64,000 nt of DNA from Micromonospora trifolii (GTDB lineage: Bacteria; Actinomycetota; Actinomycetes; Mycobacteriales; Micromonosporaceae): positions 172,606 through 236,605 of the forward strand of contig NZ_JAKKFD010000001.1 of NCBI RefSeq assembly GCF_022229005.1. Direction: 5' to 3'. The position numbers and the translations under genes were made by a program. Positions 32,704 to 41,446 of the stretch are shown here, in pieces (the first letter of the stretch is position 1; each line of letters starts with the position of its first letter). The notes beneath the pieces are model-generated. The model was not told the origin of the DNA, made no database searches, and saw nothing but the letters and a program-made list of their open reading frames with translations.

Positions 32704-33683
32704 CGCGCCGCTCCCTTCTGCGGTCGGTCCACGCCGCCGAGGCGGCGCAGGAGCAGCACGTTGACCGCCGCGACGATCGCGATGAGCGCGAAGAGCAGCC
32801 AGGCCACGGCCGAGCCGTACCCGAAGTTGTAGTGCGGCGCGAAGGCGTTCTCGAACATGTACATGGTCAGCGTCTGCGACTCGCGCAGCGGCCCACCGCG
32901 GATCGGGTTGGTGCCGGAGTGGAACATCCGGGGCTCGGTGAAGAGTTGCAGGCCGCCGATGGTGGCGATGATGGCGCAGAAGATGATCGTCGGTTTGAGC
33001 AGCGGCACGGTGACCGACCAGAACTGTCGGGCCCGGTTGGCGCCGTCGATGGCCGCTGCCTCGTAGAGGTCGCGGGGGATCGCCTGCATCGCGGCCAGCA
33101 GGATCAGCGCGTTGTAGCCGGTCCACCGCCAGTCGACCATGGCGGAGATGGCGACCCAGGAGGCGAACCGGTTGGACTTCCACTGGATCGCGTCCAGCCC
33201 GACCAGGTCGAGCACCCAGTTGATCATGCCGAACTCGCGGCCGAAGAGCACCCCGAACACGATCGCCACCGCGGCGGTGGACGTGACGTTGGGGACGAGT
33301 ATCGCCATCCGCCAACCGGTGCGCGCCCGCAGGCCGCGGTTGAGCAGATTCGCCAGCCACAGCGCGGCGAGCAACTGCGGGACTGTCGAGATGACGAAGA
33401 TCCCCAGCGTGTTGACCAGCGCGTGCCAGAAGTCGGCGTCGGCCAGCAGCCGGGTGTAGTTCTCCGCCCCGACGAAGGGGTGGTCGGCTCCGAGCAGGTC
33501 CCAGTCGTGCAGCGAGACCCAGAAGGTGTACGCCAGCGGGTACGCCCCGAAAATGCCGAAGATCAGGAAGAACGGGGCGATGTAGAGGTACGGCGAGAGC
33601 CGGGTGTCGAGCCGGCTGAGCCGGCCTGGCGAACGCTGGGGTGCCGGTGCGACCGGCGGGCGGGCGTCGAGCTGGACGGTCAT
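32700..33683 (-). CDS. Carbohydrate ABC transporter permease, MalF-type
   Basis: A 327-residue permease with an N-terminal cytoplasmic tail, six membrane segments (LYIAPFFLIFGIFGAYPLAY first) and the EAA loop DLYEAAAIDGANRARQFWSVTVPLLKPT. It is the partner of the MalG-type permease. ATG 33683 is preceded by AAAGGAG, a good ribosome-binding site. The substrate-binding protein gene ends 69 bp upstream. Confidence 0.92.
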   Translation of the reverse strand: MTVQLDARPPVAPAPQRSPGRLSRLDTRLSPYLYIAPFFLIFGIFGAYPLAYTFWVSLHDWDLLGADHPFVGAENYTRLLADADFWHALVNTLGIFVISTVPQLLAALWLANLLNRGLRARTGWRMAILVPNVTSTAAVAIVFGVLFGREFGMINWVLDLVGLDAIQWKSNRFASWVAISAMVDWRWTGYNALILLAAMQAIPRDLYEAAAIDGANRARQFWSVTVPLLKPTIIFCAIIATIGGLQLFTEPRMFHSGTNPIRGGPLRESQTLTMYMFENAFAPHYNFGYGSAVAWLLFALIAIVAAVNVLLLRRLGGVDRPQKGAAR

Positions 33684-33752
33684 GCCCGGGAACTCCTTTC
33701 CGCCGTGCGGGCGGGACTCCGGTCGTCGGAGCCCGCCCGCACGCTGGTTGGG

Positions 33753-35057
33753 CTACTTGGCGGCGGCCTTCTTCGCGTTGGTCACCGCGTCGGTCCAGCC
33801 CTGCGCGGGATCGCGCTGCCCCAGCTCCACGGTTCGTACCGCGTTTTCCACCTCGGTTCGTACGGCCTGGTTCTTCGGGCCCATGTAGACCGGCTTCAGG
33901 CTCTTCGCGCCGGTGCCGAAGATGGCGCCCACCGGCGCCCCCGAGAAGTACGCGTTTGTCGCGCCGGTGATCGCCGGGTCGTCGAGCGCCTGCGGCGAGG
34001 AGGGCAGCGGACCCTTGGCCTTGAACGCCCCGATCTGCCCCTTGGCACTGGTCAGGAACTTGGCCAGCTTGATCGCCTCGGCCTGGTGCTTGCTCTGCTT
34101 CGGCACGGCGAGGTGCGATCCACCCCAGTTGCCGCCGTTGCCGGGGACCTGGGCGATGTCCCACTTGCCCTGGGCGCCCGTGCCGGCGTTGGCCTCGATG
34201 ACGCCGGTCATCCAGGCGGGGCAGGCGATGGTGGCGAACTTCGACTGCTTGAAGGCGGAGACCCACTCTTCCGACCAGGAGCCGTACTTCCCGGAGAGCC
34301 CCGAGTCGATGATGTCCATTGTGGTGTCGTAGGCCTGTCGCACGGCCGGGTTGCTGTCGACGACCAGCTTCTCGCTGGTGTCGTAGTAGCTGTAGCCGCT
34401 GCTGTTGCCGGCGGTCTGCAGCAGGATGGTGTTGAAGGTGTTGGTAGCCCCGTCGAGGAACGACGCGCCGGTCTTCGCCGCTGTGAACTTCTCGCCGGTG
34501 GCGATGTAGTCCGGCCAGGTGGGCCACAGCTTCGAGACCGCATCCCGCTCGGTGGGCAGGCCGGCCTTCTGGAAGAGGTCCTTGCGGTAGCACATGGCGA
34601 TACCGCCGACGTCGGTACCGAGGCCGATGAGCTGCTTACCGTCGGCGGTCAGGCCGGCGTTCCACTTCCACTCCAGGAAGTTGCCCTTGAGGTCGGCGGC
34701 GCCGTGGTCCAGCAGGTTGACGAAGTTTGCCGGATTGGCCTTGTACTCGACCAGCAGACCCTCCTCGATGGCCACCACGTCGCCGGCGCCCCGGCCGGCG
34801 GCGAGCCACTGGGTCAGCTTCGGTGAGTACTCGTCGAGGTTGGTGCCGGTGCCGCGCTCGACGATCTTCACGCCGGGGTTCGCTGTCATGTACTCCTGGT
34901 AGAGCTGCTCGTAGCCGAACTGGCCGAAGACGTCGACGGTCAGGGTGACCGGCCCGTCGCCCGGCTCGTCGCCGCCGCCGCAGCCAGCGGTGACGAGCAG
35001 GGCGGTGGCGGCGGCGAGGGCCACCGCGGCGTGGCGGCGGCGCGGGAAGACAGCCAT
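33753..35057 (-). CDS. Sugar ABC transporter substrate-binding lipoprotein
   Basis: A 434-residue family 1 solute-binding protein. The signal peptide ends in the lipobox VTAGC, followed by a short acidic linker (GGGDEPGDGP). Core features are DVFGQFGYEQLYQEYMTANP, GAGDVVAIEEG, GGIAMCYRKDLFQKAGLP and the Trp-rich C-terminal half typical of cellobiose/oligosaccharide binders. It is the first gene of the operon; GAGAGAGG precedes the ATG. Operators lie 46-105 bp upstream of the start. Beta-glucoside binding is inferred from the neighbouring GH1 enzyme. Confidence 0.9.
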   Translation of the reverse strand: MAVFPRRRHAAVALAAATALLVTAGCGGGDEPGDGPVTLTVDVFGQFGYEQLYQEYMTANPGVKIVERGTGTNLDEYSPKLTQWLAAGRGAGDVVAIEEGLLVEYKANPANFVNLLDHGAADLKGNFLEWKWNAGLTADGKQLIGLGTDVGGIAMCYRKDLFQKAGLPTERDAVSKLWPTWPDYIATGEKFTAAKTGASFLDGATNTFNTILLQTAGNSSGYSYYDTSEKLVVDSNPAVRQAYDTTMDIIDSGLSGKYGSWSEEWVSAFKQSKFATIACPAWMTGVIEANAGTGAQGKWDIAQVPGNGGNWGGSHLAVPKQSKHQAEAIKLAKFLTSAKGQIGAFKAKGPLPSSPQALDDPAITGATNAYFSGAPVGAIFGTGAKSLKPVYMGPKNQAVRTEVENAVRTVELGQRDPAQGWTDAVTNAKKAAAK

Positions 35058-35103
35058 GGATTTCGACCTCTCTCAAGGCGGGCGGGTGATGGCAGATGGC
35101 TAA

Positions 35104-35115
35104 GAGAGCGCTCTC
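35104..35115 (-). promoter_or_regulatory. LacI-type operator O1
   Basis: Perfect 12-bp palindrome GAGAGCGCTCTC just downstream of the probable promoter of the sugar operon. Sequence and central CG are typical of LacI-family sites such as that of CebR. Confidence 0.8.
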
Positions 35116-35148
35116 ACGACACTGTGGTGGGTCGCCAACCCGCTGTCA

Positions 35149-35162
35149 AGAGAGCGCTCTCT
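35149..35162 (-). promoter_or_regulatory. LacI-type operator O2 at the sugar-operon -35
   Basis: Perfect 14-bp palindrome AGAGAGCGCTCTCT, centred 46 bp from O1. On the minus strand it abuts TTGACA (35149-35144), the likely -35, with a weak -10 CACAGT 17 bp further. Repressor bound at both sites would bracket the promoter. Confidence 0.8.
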
Positions 35163-35282
35163 CAGCGTTGTGGTCCCGTGATGGACGGTCGGCAGGGCGC
35201 AGTCCCCGGTGCGCGGTGAACCCCGGACGCCGACGAGGGCGCCACCCCCGCCGGGGTGACGCCCTCGTTCGTGGTGCGTTGG

Positions 35283-36041
35283 TCAGCCGGTGCGCAGACC
35301 GTTCAACAGGGTGTGGTCACCGACGACGTCCAGCGTCTCGAAGCTCACCCGACCCCAGAGCGCGAGCAGCAGGTCGCTCGCGGTGCCGCTGACCTGTGCG
35401 CGGGCGTGGTGATCGTCGTGGTCGAAGATGGTCGCGGTGTCGAGCAGCGCCACCCCCTCGCCGCGCAACCGCAGATACCACTCGTGGGCGGCATCTGTCG
35501 CGCAGAGCTGCACCACCCCGTGCCAGTCACCCGGCACCTGCCGCCGGCCCGCCGGCAGCCAGGTGTCCAGCACCTCACTCACCCCGTCGGCCGCGAGCTT
35601 CGCCTCCACCGGGTCACCGGCGCCGATCGCGAGCTGGGCGTCCCAGCGGTGCACAGCCGTCTCGTGTGCCATCCGACGCGGCCAGAAACCGGCCTTCTTC
35701 GGCTGCGGCGCCCAGTTCCACGCCGGTGCCTCCGGGTCGAGCCCGTCGAAGAGGGTCATCACCCGGTCGTAACCCTGCTGCCACAGCTGGAGCGCGTTCA
35801 CGCCCGGGTCGGCCTCGATCTTCTCCCGCCGAGGCGGTTGGCTGGTCTGGCCGGAACCGGCGAACGACGAAACCCAGTGGTAGATGCCGGCCATGTGCAG
35901 TGTGAGGTCGTTGACCGTCCAGCCCGGACAGGACAGCACCGGTGTCTCCGGCGGTGCCTCGGCCACCGCTGCCGCGAAAGCCGGACCCTCCGTCCGGAGC
36001 GCCCCGATCCAGAAATCCTTGCTGCCCTGCAGTCTGCTCAT
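35283..36041 (-). CDS. MDMPI-family (mycothiol-dependent maleylpyruvate isomerase-like) protein
   Basis: A 252-residue protein with an N-terminal DinB-like four-helix domain of the maleylpyruvate-isomerase family: CPGWTVNDLTLHMAGIYHWV, and MAHETAVHRWDAQLA carrying the conserved metal-binding His residues. The C-terminal SCP2-like part is LCATDAAHEWYLRLRGEG onward. Members use mycothiol as a cofactor, though most have no known substrate. ATG 36041 is preferred since GGGAGG sits 6 nt upstream; ATG 36047 is also in frame. It is divergent from murB. Confidence 0.83.
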   Translation of the reverse strand: MSRLQGSKDFWIGALRTEGPAFAAAVAEAPPETPVLSCPGWTVNDLTLHMAGIYHWVSSFAGSGQTSQPPRREKIEADPGVNALQLWQQGYDRVMTLFDGLDPEAPAWNWAPQPKKAGFWPRRMAHETAVHRWDAQLAIGAGDPVEAKLAADGVSEVLDTWLPAGRRQVPGDWHGVVQLCATDAAHEWYLRLRGEGVALLDTATIFDHDDHHARAQVSGTASDLLLALWGRVSFETLDVVGDHTLLNGLRTG

Positions 36042-36110
36042 CGCCATCCTCCCGGGGGTGCCGGGCGACCAGTGGGTGCCACGGCTACTTGTCAGCCTAA
36101 GGTGAAGGGC

Positions 36111-37193
36111 GTGCCAGACGCCTCCGCCCAGCCGACAACCGACGCCGATCGTGCCATCCCCGGTCCACTCGCCGGCTACACCACCCTCCGAACGGGTGGG
36201 CCGGCCGAGCGGATCGTGGCCGCCGGCAGTGCCGACGAACTCGTCCAGGCGGTGCGCACCGCGGCGGAGCCGGTCCTGATCCTGGCCGGGGGCAGCAACG
36301 TGGTGATCGGCGACGCAGGCTTCCGCGGCACCGTCGTGCTGGTGCGCTCCCGTGGCGTGCGGGTCATCGCCGAGGACGCCACCTCGGTCACCGTACGGGT
36401 TGACGCCGGCGAGCCGTGGGACGACCTCGTCGCCGAAACTGTCGCCAACGGCTGGGCCGGGCTGGAGTGCCTCTCCGGCATCCCGGGCTCGACCGGCGCC
36501 ACCCCGATCCAGAACGTCGGCGCGTACGGCCAGGAGGTCGCCGAGACGATCACCGGCGTCGAGGTGTACGACCGCGTCGAGGGCACCCGTCAGGTCATCC
36601 CCGCCGCCGACTGCGGCTTCGCCTACCGGGGCAGCATCTTCAAGTACGTGGACCGCTGGGTGGTGCTCTCGGTCGACTTCCGGCTCACCAGGTCTCCGCT
36701 CTCCGGGCCGGTGCGTTACGCGGAACTGGCCCGAGCCCTCGGCGTCGAGGTGGGCGACCAGGTGCCGCTGGCGGACGCCCGAGCGGTGGTGCTGCGGCTG
36801 CGGGCGGGCAAGGGGATGGTGCTGGACGCCAGTGACCCCGACACTCGCTCGGTCGGCTCCTTCTTCACCAACCCCGTGCTCGACCGGGCGACGTACGAAC
36901 AACTCCTGGAACGTTCCGCCGAGCTGGGCGACCCGCCGGCCTGGCCGGGGGCGGACGGCCTGGTCAAGGTGAGCGCCGCCTGGCTGATCGACAAGGCCGG
37001 CTTCGCCAAGGGCCACCCCGGCGAGGGTGGGGTGGCCATCTCCAGCAAGCACACCCTTGCCCTGACCAACCGCAGCGGTACCGCCCACACCAGCGACCTG
37101 CTCGCCCTGGCCCGCACCATCCGCGACCAGGTCCACGCCCGCTTCGGCGTAACCCTGCACCCCGAACCAGTCCTCATCAACTGCACCCTCTGA
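36111..37193 (+). CDS. murB: UDP-N-acetylmuramate dehydrogenase MurB
   Basis: A 360-residue FAD enzyme that reduces UDP-GlcNAc-enolpyruvate to UDP-MurNAc in peptidoglycan synthesis. The FAD domain has LILAGGSNVVIGD, LSGIPGSTGATPIQNVGAYG and YRGSIFK; the C-terminal domain has VGSFFTNP with the catalytic Ser and ends LHPEPVLI with the Glu. It is a type I MurB. GTG 36111 follows TAAGGT (36098-36103) by 7 nt; GTG 36102 is also in frame. Confidence 0.94.
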   Translation: MPDASAQPTTDADRAIPGPLAGYTTLRTGGPAERIVAAGSADELVQAVRTAAEPVLILAGGSNVVIGDAGFRGTVVLVRSRGVRVIAEDATSVTVRVDAGEPWDDLVAETVANGWAGLECLSGIPGSTGATPIQNVGAYGQEVAETITGVEVYDRVEGTRQVIPAADCGFAYRGSIFKYVDRWVVLSVDFRLTRSPLSGPVRYAELARALGVEVGDQVPLADARAVVLRLRAGKGMVLDASDPDTRSVGSFFTNPVLDRATYEQLLERSAELGDPPAWPGADGLVKVSAAWLIDKAGFAKGHPGEGGVAISSKHTLALTNRSGTAHTSDLLALARTIRDQVHARFGVTLHPEPVLINCTL

Positions 37194-37240
37194 CCCACCC
37201 CATCCCACCCCCGGGAGCCCAGCCCTCCGTCCTCGCCCCG

Positions 37241-37310
37241 CGATCTTGCACTTTCTGCGGGGACATAAAGGCTGCAAAGGGGCGAAACGCCATCCGAAAA
37301 TGCAAGATCG
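37241..37310. repeat. Palindromic element, family 1, copy B
   Basis: 70 bp with ends CGATCTTGCA (37241-37250) and TGCAAGATCG (37301-37310), the arms extending imperfectly to about 17 bp. The middle is diverged from copies A and C. It lies between the convergent murB and methyltransferase genes. Confidence 0.78.
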
Positions 37311-37341
37311 GCGCGCGAGGTGGGGTGGGGCCGGAGCGGGG

Positions 37342-38130
37342 TTAGGGGAGGGGCCAGGGGAGGGTTAGTTCGCCCTGGCGCCAGCGGGTGGGGTTGTCGA
37401 GGATGGGCCAGCCCGTTTCGCGGAGGCGGGTCACCGCGTGCAGCCAGCGTTGGCGGGGGCCGAAGGTGGCGTACGGGGCGGCGGCCTGCCACGCGTCGTC
37501 CAGAGCGCGGATCAGAGCGTGCACCGGCTCGCCGGGAACGTTGCGGTGGATCAGCGCCTTGGGTAGCCGCTCGGCCAACTCGGCGGGGCTGCCCAGCGTG
37601 GTGAGCTTCGCGGCCAGGGTCAGCGTCCGGGGGCCGTCGGCGTCGATCAGCAGCCAACTGGCGAGCCGCCCCAACTCGTCACACGTGCCCTCGACGAGCA
37701 CTCCACCGGGGGCGAGCGCGGCGGTCATCGTCTGCCAGGCCCCGGCCACCTCGCTCTCGTCGTACTGTCGCAGCACGTTGAACGCGCGGACCAGCACCGG
37801 CCGGAGCCCGGCCAACTCGAACCCACCCCGGGCGAACGTCAGCCCGGGTGGGTCGGCGGCCGGCGCCGCGGCGGCCACCCGGGCCGCGTCGATCTCCAAC
37901 CCGACCAGCCGTACGTCCGGACGGACCCCGGCCGCCAGCCGAGCGCGTAGCTCCACAGCGGTCACCGGGGTGGCGCCGTAGCCGAGGTCGACCACCAGGG
38001 GGTCGTCCGCCGCCAACAGCCGGTCGGCGCAGGTGGCCACGATCCAGTTGTCCACCCGACGGAGCCGGTTCGGGTTCGTCGTGCCGCGCGTGACCGCGCC
38101 GACCGGCCGGCGCCGCGCCGCAGGGCTCAT
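37342..38130 (-). CDS. Class I SAM-dependent methyltransferase (putative)
   Basis: A 262-residue protein. LVVDLGYGATPVTAVELRARLA resembles methyltransferase motif I (D-x-G-x-G), VRLVGLEIDAARVAAA the acidic motif II, and LAPGGVLVEGT motif IV/post-I. The N-terminus is basic (RRRPVGAVTRGTTNPNRLRRVDNW). A substrate cannot be proposed. The start ATG has no strong ribosome-binding site. It follows the divergently unrelated SDR gene by 64 bp on the same strand and could be read with it. Confidence 0.72.
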   Translation of the reverse strand: MSPAARRRPVGAVTRGTTNPNRLRRVDNWIVATCADRLLAADDPLVVDLGYGATPVTAVELRARLAAGVRPDVRLVGLEIDAARVAAAAPAADPPGLTFARGGFELAGLRPVLVRAFNVLRQYDESEVAGAWQTMTAALAPGGVLVEGTCDELGRLASWLLIDADGPRTLTLAAKLTTLGSPAELAERLPKALIHRNVPGEPVHALIRALDDAWQAAAPYATFGPRQRWLHAVTRLRETGWPILDNPTRWRQGELTLPWPLP

Positions 38131-38194
38131 GTCGACCTCAGTGCCGACGACCCCAGGGCCGATCTCTGTTCACGACTGCGGCCGGGCAGCACTG

Positions 38195-38956
38195 CTAGAC
38201 CCGGTGCACCTTGTGCTGGGCGGCCTGGGCCCGTGGCCGGACGACCAGCCGGTCGATGTTGACGTGCTCGGGGCGGGTGGCGCACCAGGCGATGCAGTCG
38301 GCGACGTCCTCGGCGACCAGCGGCCCCGGCACCCCGGCGTAGACGGCGGCCGCCCGTTCCGCGTCGCCCTCGAAGCGGACCAGCCCGAACTCGTCGGTCT
38401 TCACCATCCCCGGGTCGATCTCGATGACCCGCAGCGGCCGGCCACACAACTCCAGGCGCAGCGTGCCGGCGATGGCTGTCTGCGCGTGCTTCGCGGCGGT
38501 GTAGCCGCCCCCGCCCTCGTACACGCCCAGGCCGGCGGTGGAGGAGACCACCACGATGGTGCCGGAACCGGAAGCCTCCAGCGCCGGCAGCAGCGCCTGG
38601 GTGACCCGCAGGGTGCCGAGCACGTTCACGTCGTACATCCACTGCCAGTCGGCGACCGAGCCGGACTCGACCGGGTCCAGCCCGCGCGCTCCGCCGGCGT
38701 TGTTGACCAGCAGGGTGACCGGCCCGGGTGCCTGGGCGGCGGCCTCGGCCAGCCCGGCCACCGACTCGTCCGAGGTGATGTCGCAGGTCACAGCGGTGGC
38801 CTGCCCGCCGGCGGAGGTGATCTCGGCGACCAGGTCGGCGAGCCGTTCGGCGCGGCGGGCGGCGGCGAGCACGTGGAAGCCCTCGGCGGCGAGCCGGCGG
38901 GCGGTGGCAGCGCCGATTCCGCTGGACGCTCCGGTGACGATGGCGACTGAGGTCAT
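38195..38956 (-). CDS. Short-chain dehydrogenase/reductase
   Basis: A 253-residue classical SDR. The cofactor loop is TGASSGIGAATARRLA, then VNNAGG, the catalytic Ser in VSSTAGLG and YTAAKHA providing Tyr and Lys. GGGYTAAKH and IDPGMVKTDEF are standard. The cofactor is likely NADP since AARR follows the second strand. It corresponds in position to Rv0484c, between murB and mshA in M. tuberculosis. Substrate is unknown. Confidence 0.9.
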   Translation of the reverse strand: MTSVAIVTGASSGIGAATARRLAAEGFHVLAAARRAERLADLVAEITSAGGQATAVTCDITSDESVAGLAEAAAQAPGPVTLLVNNAGGARGLDPVESGSVADWQWMYDVNVLGTLRVTQALLPALEASGSGTIVVVSSTAGLGVYEGGGGYTAAKHAQTAIAGTLRLELCGRPLRVIEIDPGMVKTDEFGLVRFEGDAERAAAVYAGVPGPLVAEDVADCIAWCATRPEHVNIDRLVVRPRAQAAQHKVHRV

Positions 38957-39161
38957 CCCGACATTGTCACAGCGGGCGTACGAGCGGCCCCGACCGGGCG
39001 TGCGGCGGCCATCGACGGGCGTTCGGTGATGAGGTCCGTCACCCCGAGGGGCCGCGCCGGGGAATTTCCGAAGCCCGATGGGGAAGATGACATCCGGCGT
39101 ACAGGTTGACCGAGAAGCGCCGGTCGTGCGAGACGGCATCAACCGTGAAGAAGGAGCGGAT

Positions 39162-40526
39162 GTGGCGGAAATGCACACCGGTGTCGGGCGTCAGCGAGGT
39201 GCCCAACCGTGGCCCCGGCCTCGCCGCATCGCCACCCTGTCGGTACACACCTCCCCCCTGCACCAGCCCGGCACAGGTGATGCCGGCGGAATGAACGTCT
39301 ACATCCTCGAAGTCGCCAGGCGTCTCGCCGAGGCCAACGTGGAGGTGGAGATCTTCACCCGGGCCACCTCCGGCGACCTCCCCCCGGTGGTCGAGATGGC
39401 GCCCGGCGTGCAGGTCCGACACATCACCTCCGGCCCCCTGGAAGGTCTCACCAAGGAGGAGCTGCCCGGTCAGCTCTGCGCCTTCACGGCCGGGGTGCTG
39501 CGCGCGGAAGCGTCCCGCCCGCCCGGCCACTACGACCTGATCCACTCCCACTACTGGCTCTCCGGCCAGGTCGGTTGGCTCGCCAAGGAGCGCTGGGGGG
39601 TGCCGCTGGTGCACACCGCGCACACCCTGGCGAAGGTCAAGAACGCCCAGCTCGCGGCGGGTGACCGGCCGGAGCCCAAAGCCCGCGTCATCGGCGAGGA
39701 GCAGGTCGTCGCGGAGGCGGACCGGCTGGTCGCCAACACCCGGACCGAGGCCAGCGACCTGCTCGACCGGTACGACGCCGACCCGACCCGGGTGTCCGTG
39801 GTGCAGCCGGGCGTCGACCTGGCCCGGTTCCGGCCCGCGCCGGGCGACAGGTCCGCGGCAGCCCGCCAGGCCCGTCGCCGGCTGGGGCTTCCCGTCGACG
39901 GGTACGTGGTTGCCTTCGTCGGTCGGATCCAGCCGCTCAAGGCCCCCGACGTGCTGATCCGGGCGGTCGCCGCGTTGCGGGAGCGTGACCCGGCGCTGGC
40001 CGACCAGGTGACAGTGGTGATCTGTGGTGGGCCCAGCGGCAGTGGGCTGGACCGACCGACCGCCCTGATCGAGCTGGCCGCCAAGCTCGGGGTCGCCGAC
40101 GGGGTGCGGTTCCTGCCGCCGCTCACCGGTGACGACCTTCCGGCTCTGTACCGGGCGGCGGACCTGGTCGCGGTGCCGTCGCACAACGAATCGTTCGGGC
40201 TGGTCGCCCTGGAGGCGCAGGCCTGCGGTACGCCGGTGCTGGCCGCCGCCGTCGGAGGACTGGTCACCGCGGTACGTGACCAGGTCAGTGGCGTACTGAT
40301 CGACGGGCACGACCCGGTCGACTGGGCCCGTGCGATGGGCAGCCTGCTGCCGAACCGGGCCCTCCGGTCGGTGCTCGCCCGAGGTGCGGAGCAGCACGCC
40401 CGGCACTTCTCCTGGGACCGTACGGTCGCCGGTCTGCTCGGGGTCTACGGCGAGGCGATCGCCGGGCAGCGCGCCCGGCTCGCGGCCGACCTGGCGGGTG
40501 ACCCGGCGCTCTCCTGCTCGTGGTGA
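39162..40526 (+). CDS. mshA: D-inositol-3-phosphate glycosyltransferase MshA
   Basis: MshA starts mycothiol synthesis by transferring GlcNAc from UDP-GlcNAc to 1L-myo-inositol-1-phosphate. The 454-residue GT4 enzyme has [50 protein letters not shown] and the nucleotide-binding [19 protein letters not shown] with E-x7-E. GTG 39162 is preferred because AAGGAG lies 5 nt upstream; in-frame starts at 39078 and ATG 39171 exist. It precedes the YbjN gene as in mycobacteria. Confidence 0.94.
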   Translation: MAEMHTGVGRQRGAQPWPRPRRIATLSVHTSPLHQPGTGDAGGMNVYILEVARRLAEANVEVEIFTRATSGDLPPVVEMAPGVQVRHITSGPLEGLTKEELPGQLCAFTAGVLRAEASRPPGHYDLIHSHYWLSGQVGWLAKERWGVPLVHTAHTLAKVKNAQLAAGDRPEPKARVIGEEQVVAEADRLVANTRTEASDLLDRYDADPTRVSVVQPGVDLARFRPAPGDRSAAARQARRRLGLPVDGYVVAFVGRIQPLKAPDVLIRAVAALRERDPALADQVTVVICGGPSGSGLDRPTALIELAAKLGVADGVRFLPPLTGDDLPALYRAADLVAVPSHNESFGLVALEAQACGTPVLAAAVGGLVTAVRDQVSGVLIDGHDPVDWARAMGSLLPNRALRSVLARGAEQHARHFSWDRTVAGLLGVYGEAIAGQRARLAADLAGDPALSCSW

Positions 40527-40583
40527 CAGCGGACGTCGGTCGCCACCCGGTGCGCGAGCCGGGTCGGTCGTAGAGTGGGTCCG

Positions 40584-41099
40584 GTGAGCCCGAAGAGCGA
40601 TCTTGCGACCCTGATCGAATCGGTCTGCGCCGAGCGGGATTTGGCCTGGGAGTCGACCGGCCCCGGCTCGTACGCGGTGACGCTGCCGGGCACCCACAAG
40701 CTCAAGACGATCTGCAATCTGATCGTCGGCGAGCACGCGCTGCGGGTCGAGGCGTTCGTGATGCGCCAGCCGGACGAGCGCCGCGAGGAGCTGTGGGCCT
40801 GGCTCTTGCAGCGCAACGCCCGGATGTACGGCGTCTCCTTCTCCACCGACGCGGTCGGCGACGTGTACCTCACCGGTCGGGTCAACCCGGCCGGCGTGGA
40901 CGCTGACGAGTTGGACCGGCTGTTCGGCGCTGTGCTCACGTACGCCGACGAGTCGTTCGACACGATGTTGGAGATCGGCTTCGGCAGTTCGATCCGGCGC
41001 GAGTACGAGTGGCGGGTGAAGCGGGGCGAGTCGACAGCCAACCTGGCCGCCTTCGCCCACCTCTTCGAGCCCTCCAGCGCCGGCCCCGACCCAACCTGA
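40584..41099 (+). CDS. YbjN-domain protein
   Basis: A 171-residue YbjN-family protein with a type III secretion chaperone-like fold: VCAERDLAWESTGPGSY, LKTICNLIVGEHALRVEAFV, LWAWLLQRNARMYGVSF, DVYLTGRV. The role of actinobacterial YbjN proteins is unknown. GTG 40584 follows TAGAGT (40571-40576) by 7 nt, a leaderless arrangement. It is next to mshA as Rv0487 is in M. tuberculosis. Confidence 0.87.
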   Translation: MSPKSDLATLIESVCAERDLAWESTGPGSYAVTLPGTHKLKTICNLIVGEHALRVEAFVMRQPDERREELWAWLLQRNARMYGVSFSTDAVGDVYLTGRVNPAGVDADELDRLFGAVLTYADESFDTMLEIGFGSSIRREYEWRVKRGESTANLAAFAHLFEPSSAGPDPT

Positions 41100-41138
41100 C
41101 CCGCGCCCCGCGCCCCGCGCCCGCTAGCCGCGCCTCGC

Positions 41139-41209
41139 CGATCATGGAGTTGTGGTGGGCAACAAAACGCCCGCGAAGCACCAAATCCGGCACCACAACT
41201 CCATGATCG
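41139..41209. repeat. Palindromic element, family 2
   Basis: 71 bp with perfect 19-bp inverted ends: CGATCATGGAGTTGTGGTG at 41139-41157 and its complement at 41191-41209. The interior is unrelated to family 1, but size and CGATC termini are alike. It lies 24 bp before family 1 copy C. Confidence 0.8.
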
Positions 41210-41233
41210 ACGGACCCGGACTGCCCTGCTCCG

Positions 41234-41302
41234 CGATCTTGCACTTGCTGTCCTGACGCAAGGGGCATCCCACCCATATCGGCGACCGTAAGTGCAAGAT
41301 CG
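41234..41302. repeat. Palindromic element, family 1, copy C
   Basis: 69 bp with arms CGATCTTGCACTT and AAGTGCAAGATCG (further pairing inwards with mismatches). Gapless alignment to copy A shows conserved interior blocks GGGGCAT and TCGGCGACCG, which shows descent from one element rather than a chance hairpin. Confidence 0.82.
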
Positions 41303-41446
41303 GCGCGAGATTCCCGATCCCGGGTCCAGCACGATCATGGCGCGCTGACTGTGGTTCGGACTGCTCCTGACGGGTATGCCGCACCGCGCGGTGCGGCAAG
41401 GGACCCCCGCGCGCCGATGACGGAGTGCCAAGGAGCGGAGCGTCCC

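Noticed and set aside
31870..34593. A 907-residue open frame on the minus strand running through the permease and substrate-binding genes
   Set aside because: Only its C-terminal 277 residues form the MalG-type permease; the rest is a shadow of two real genes in another frame with biased composition.
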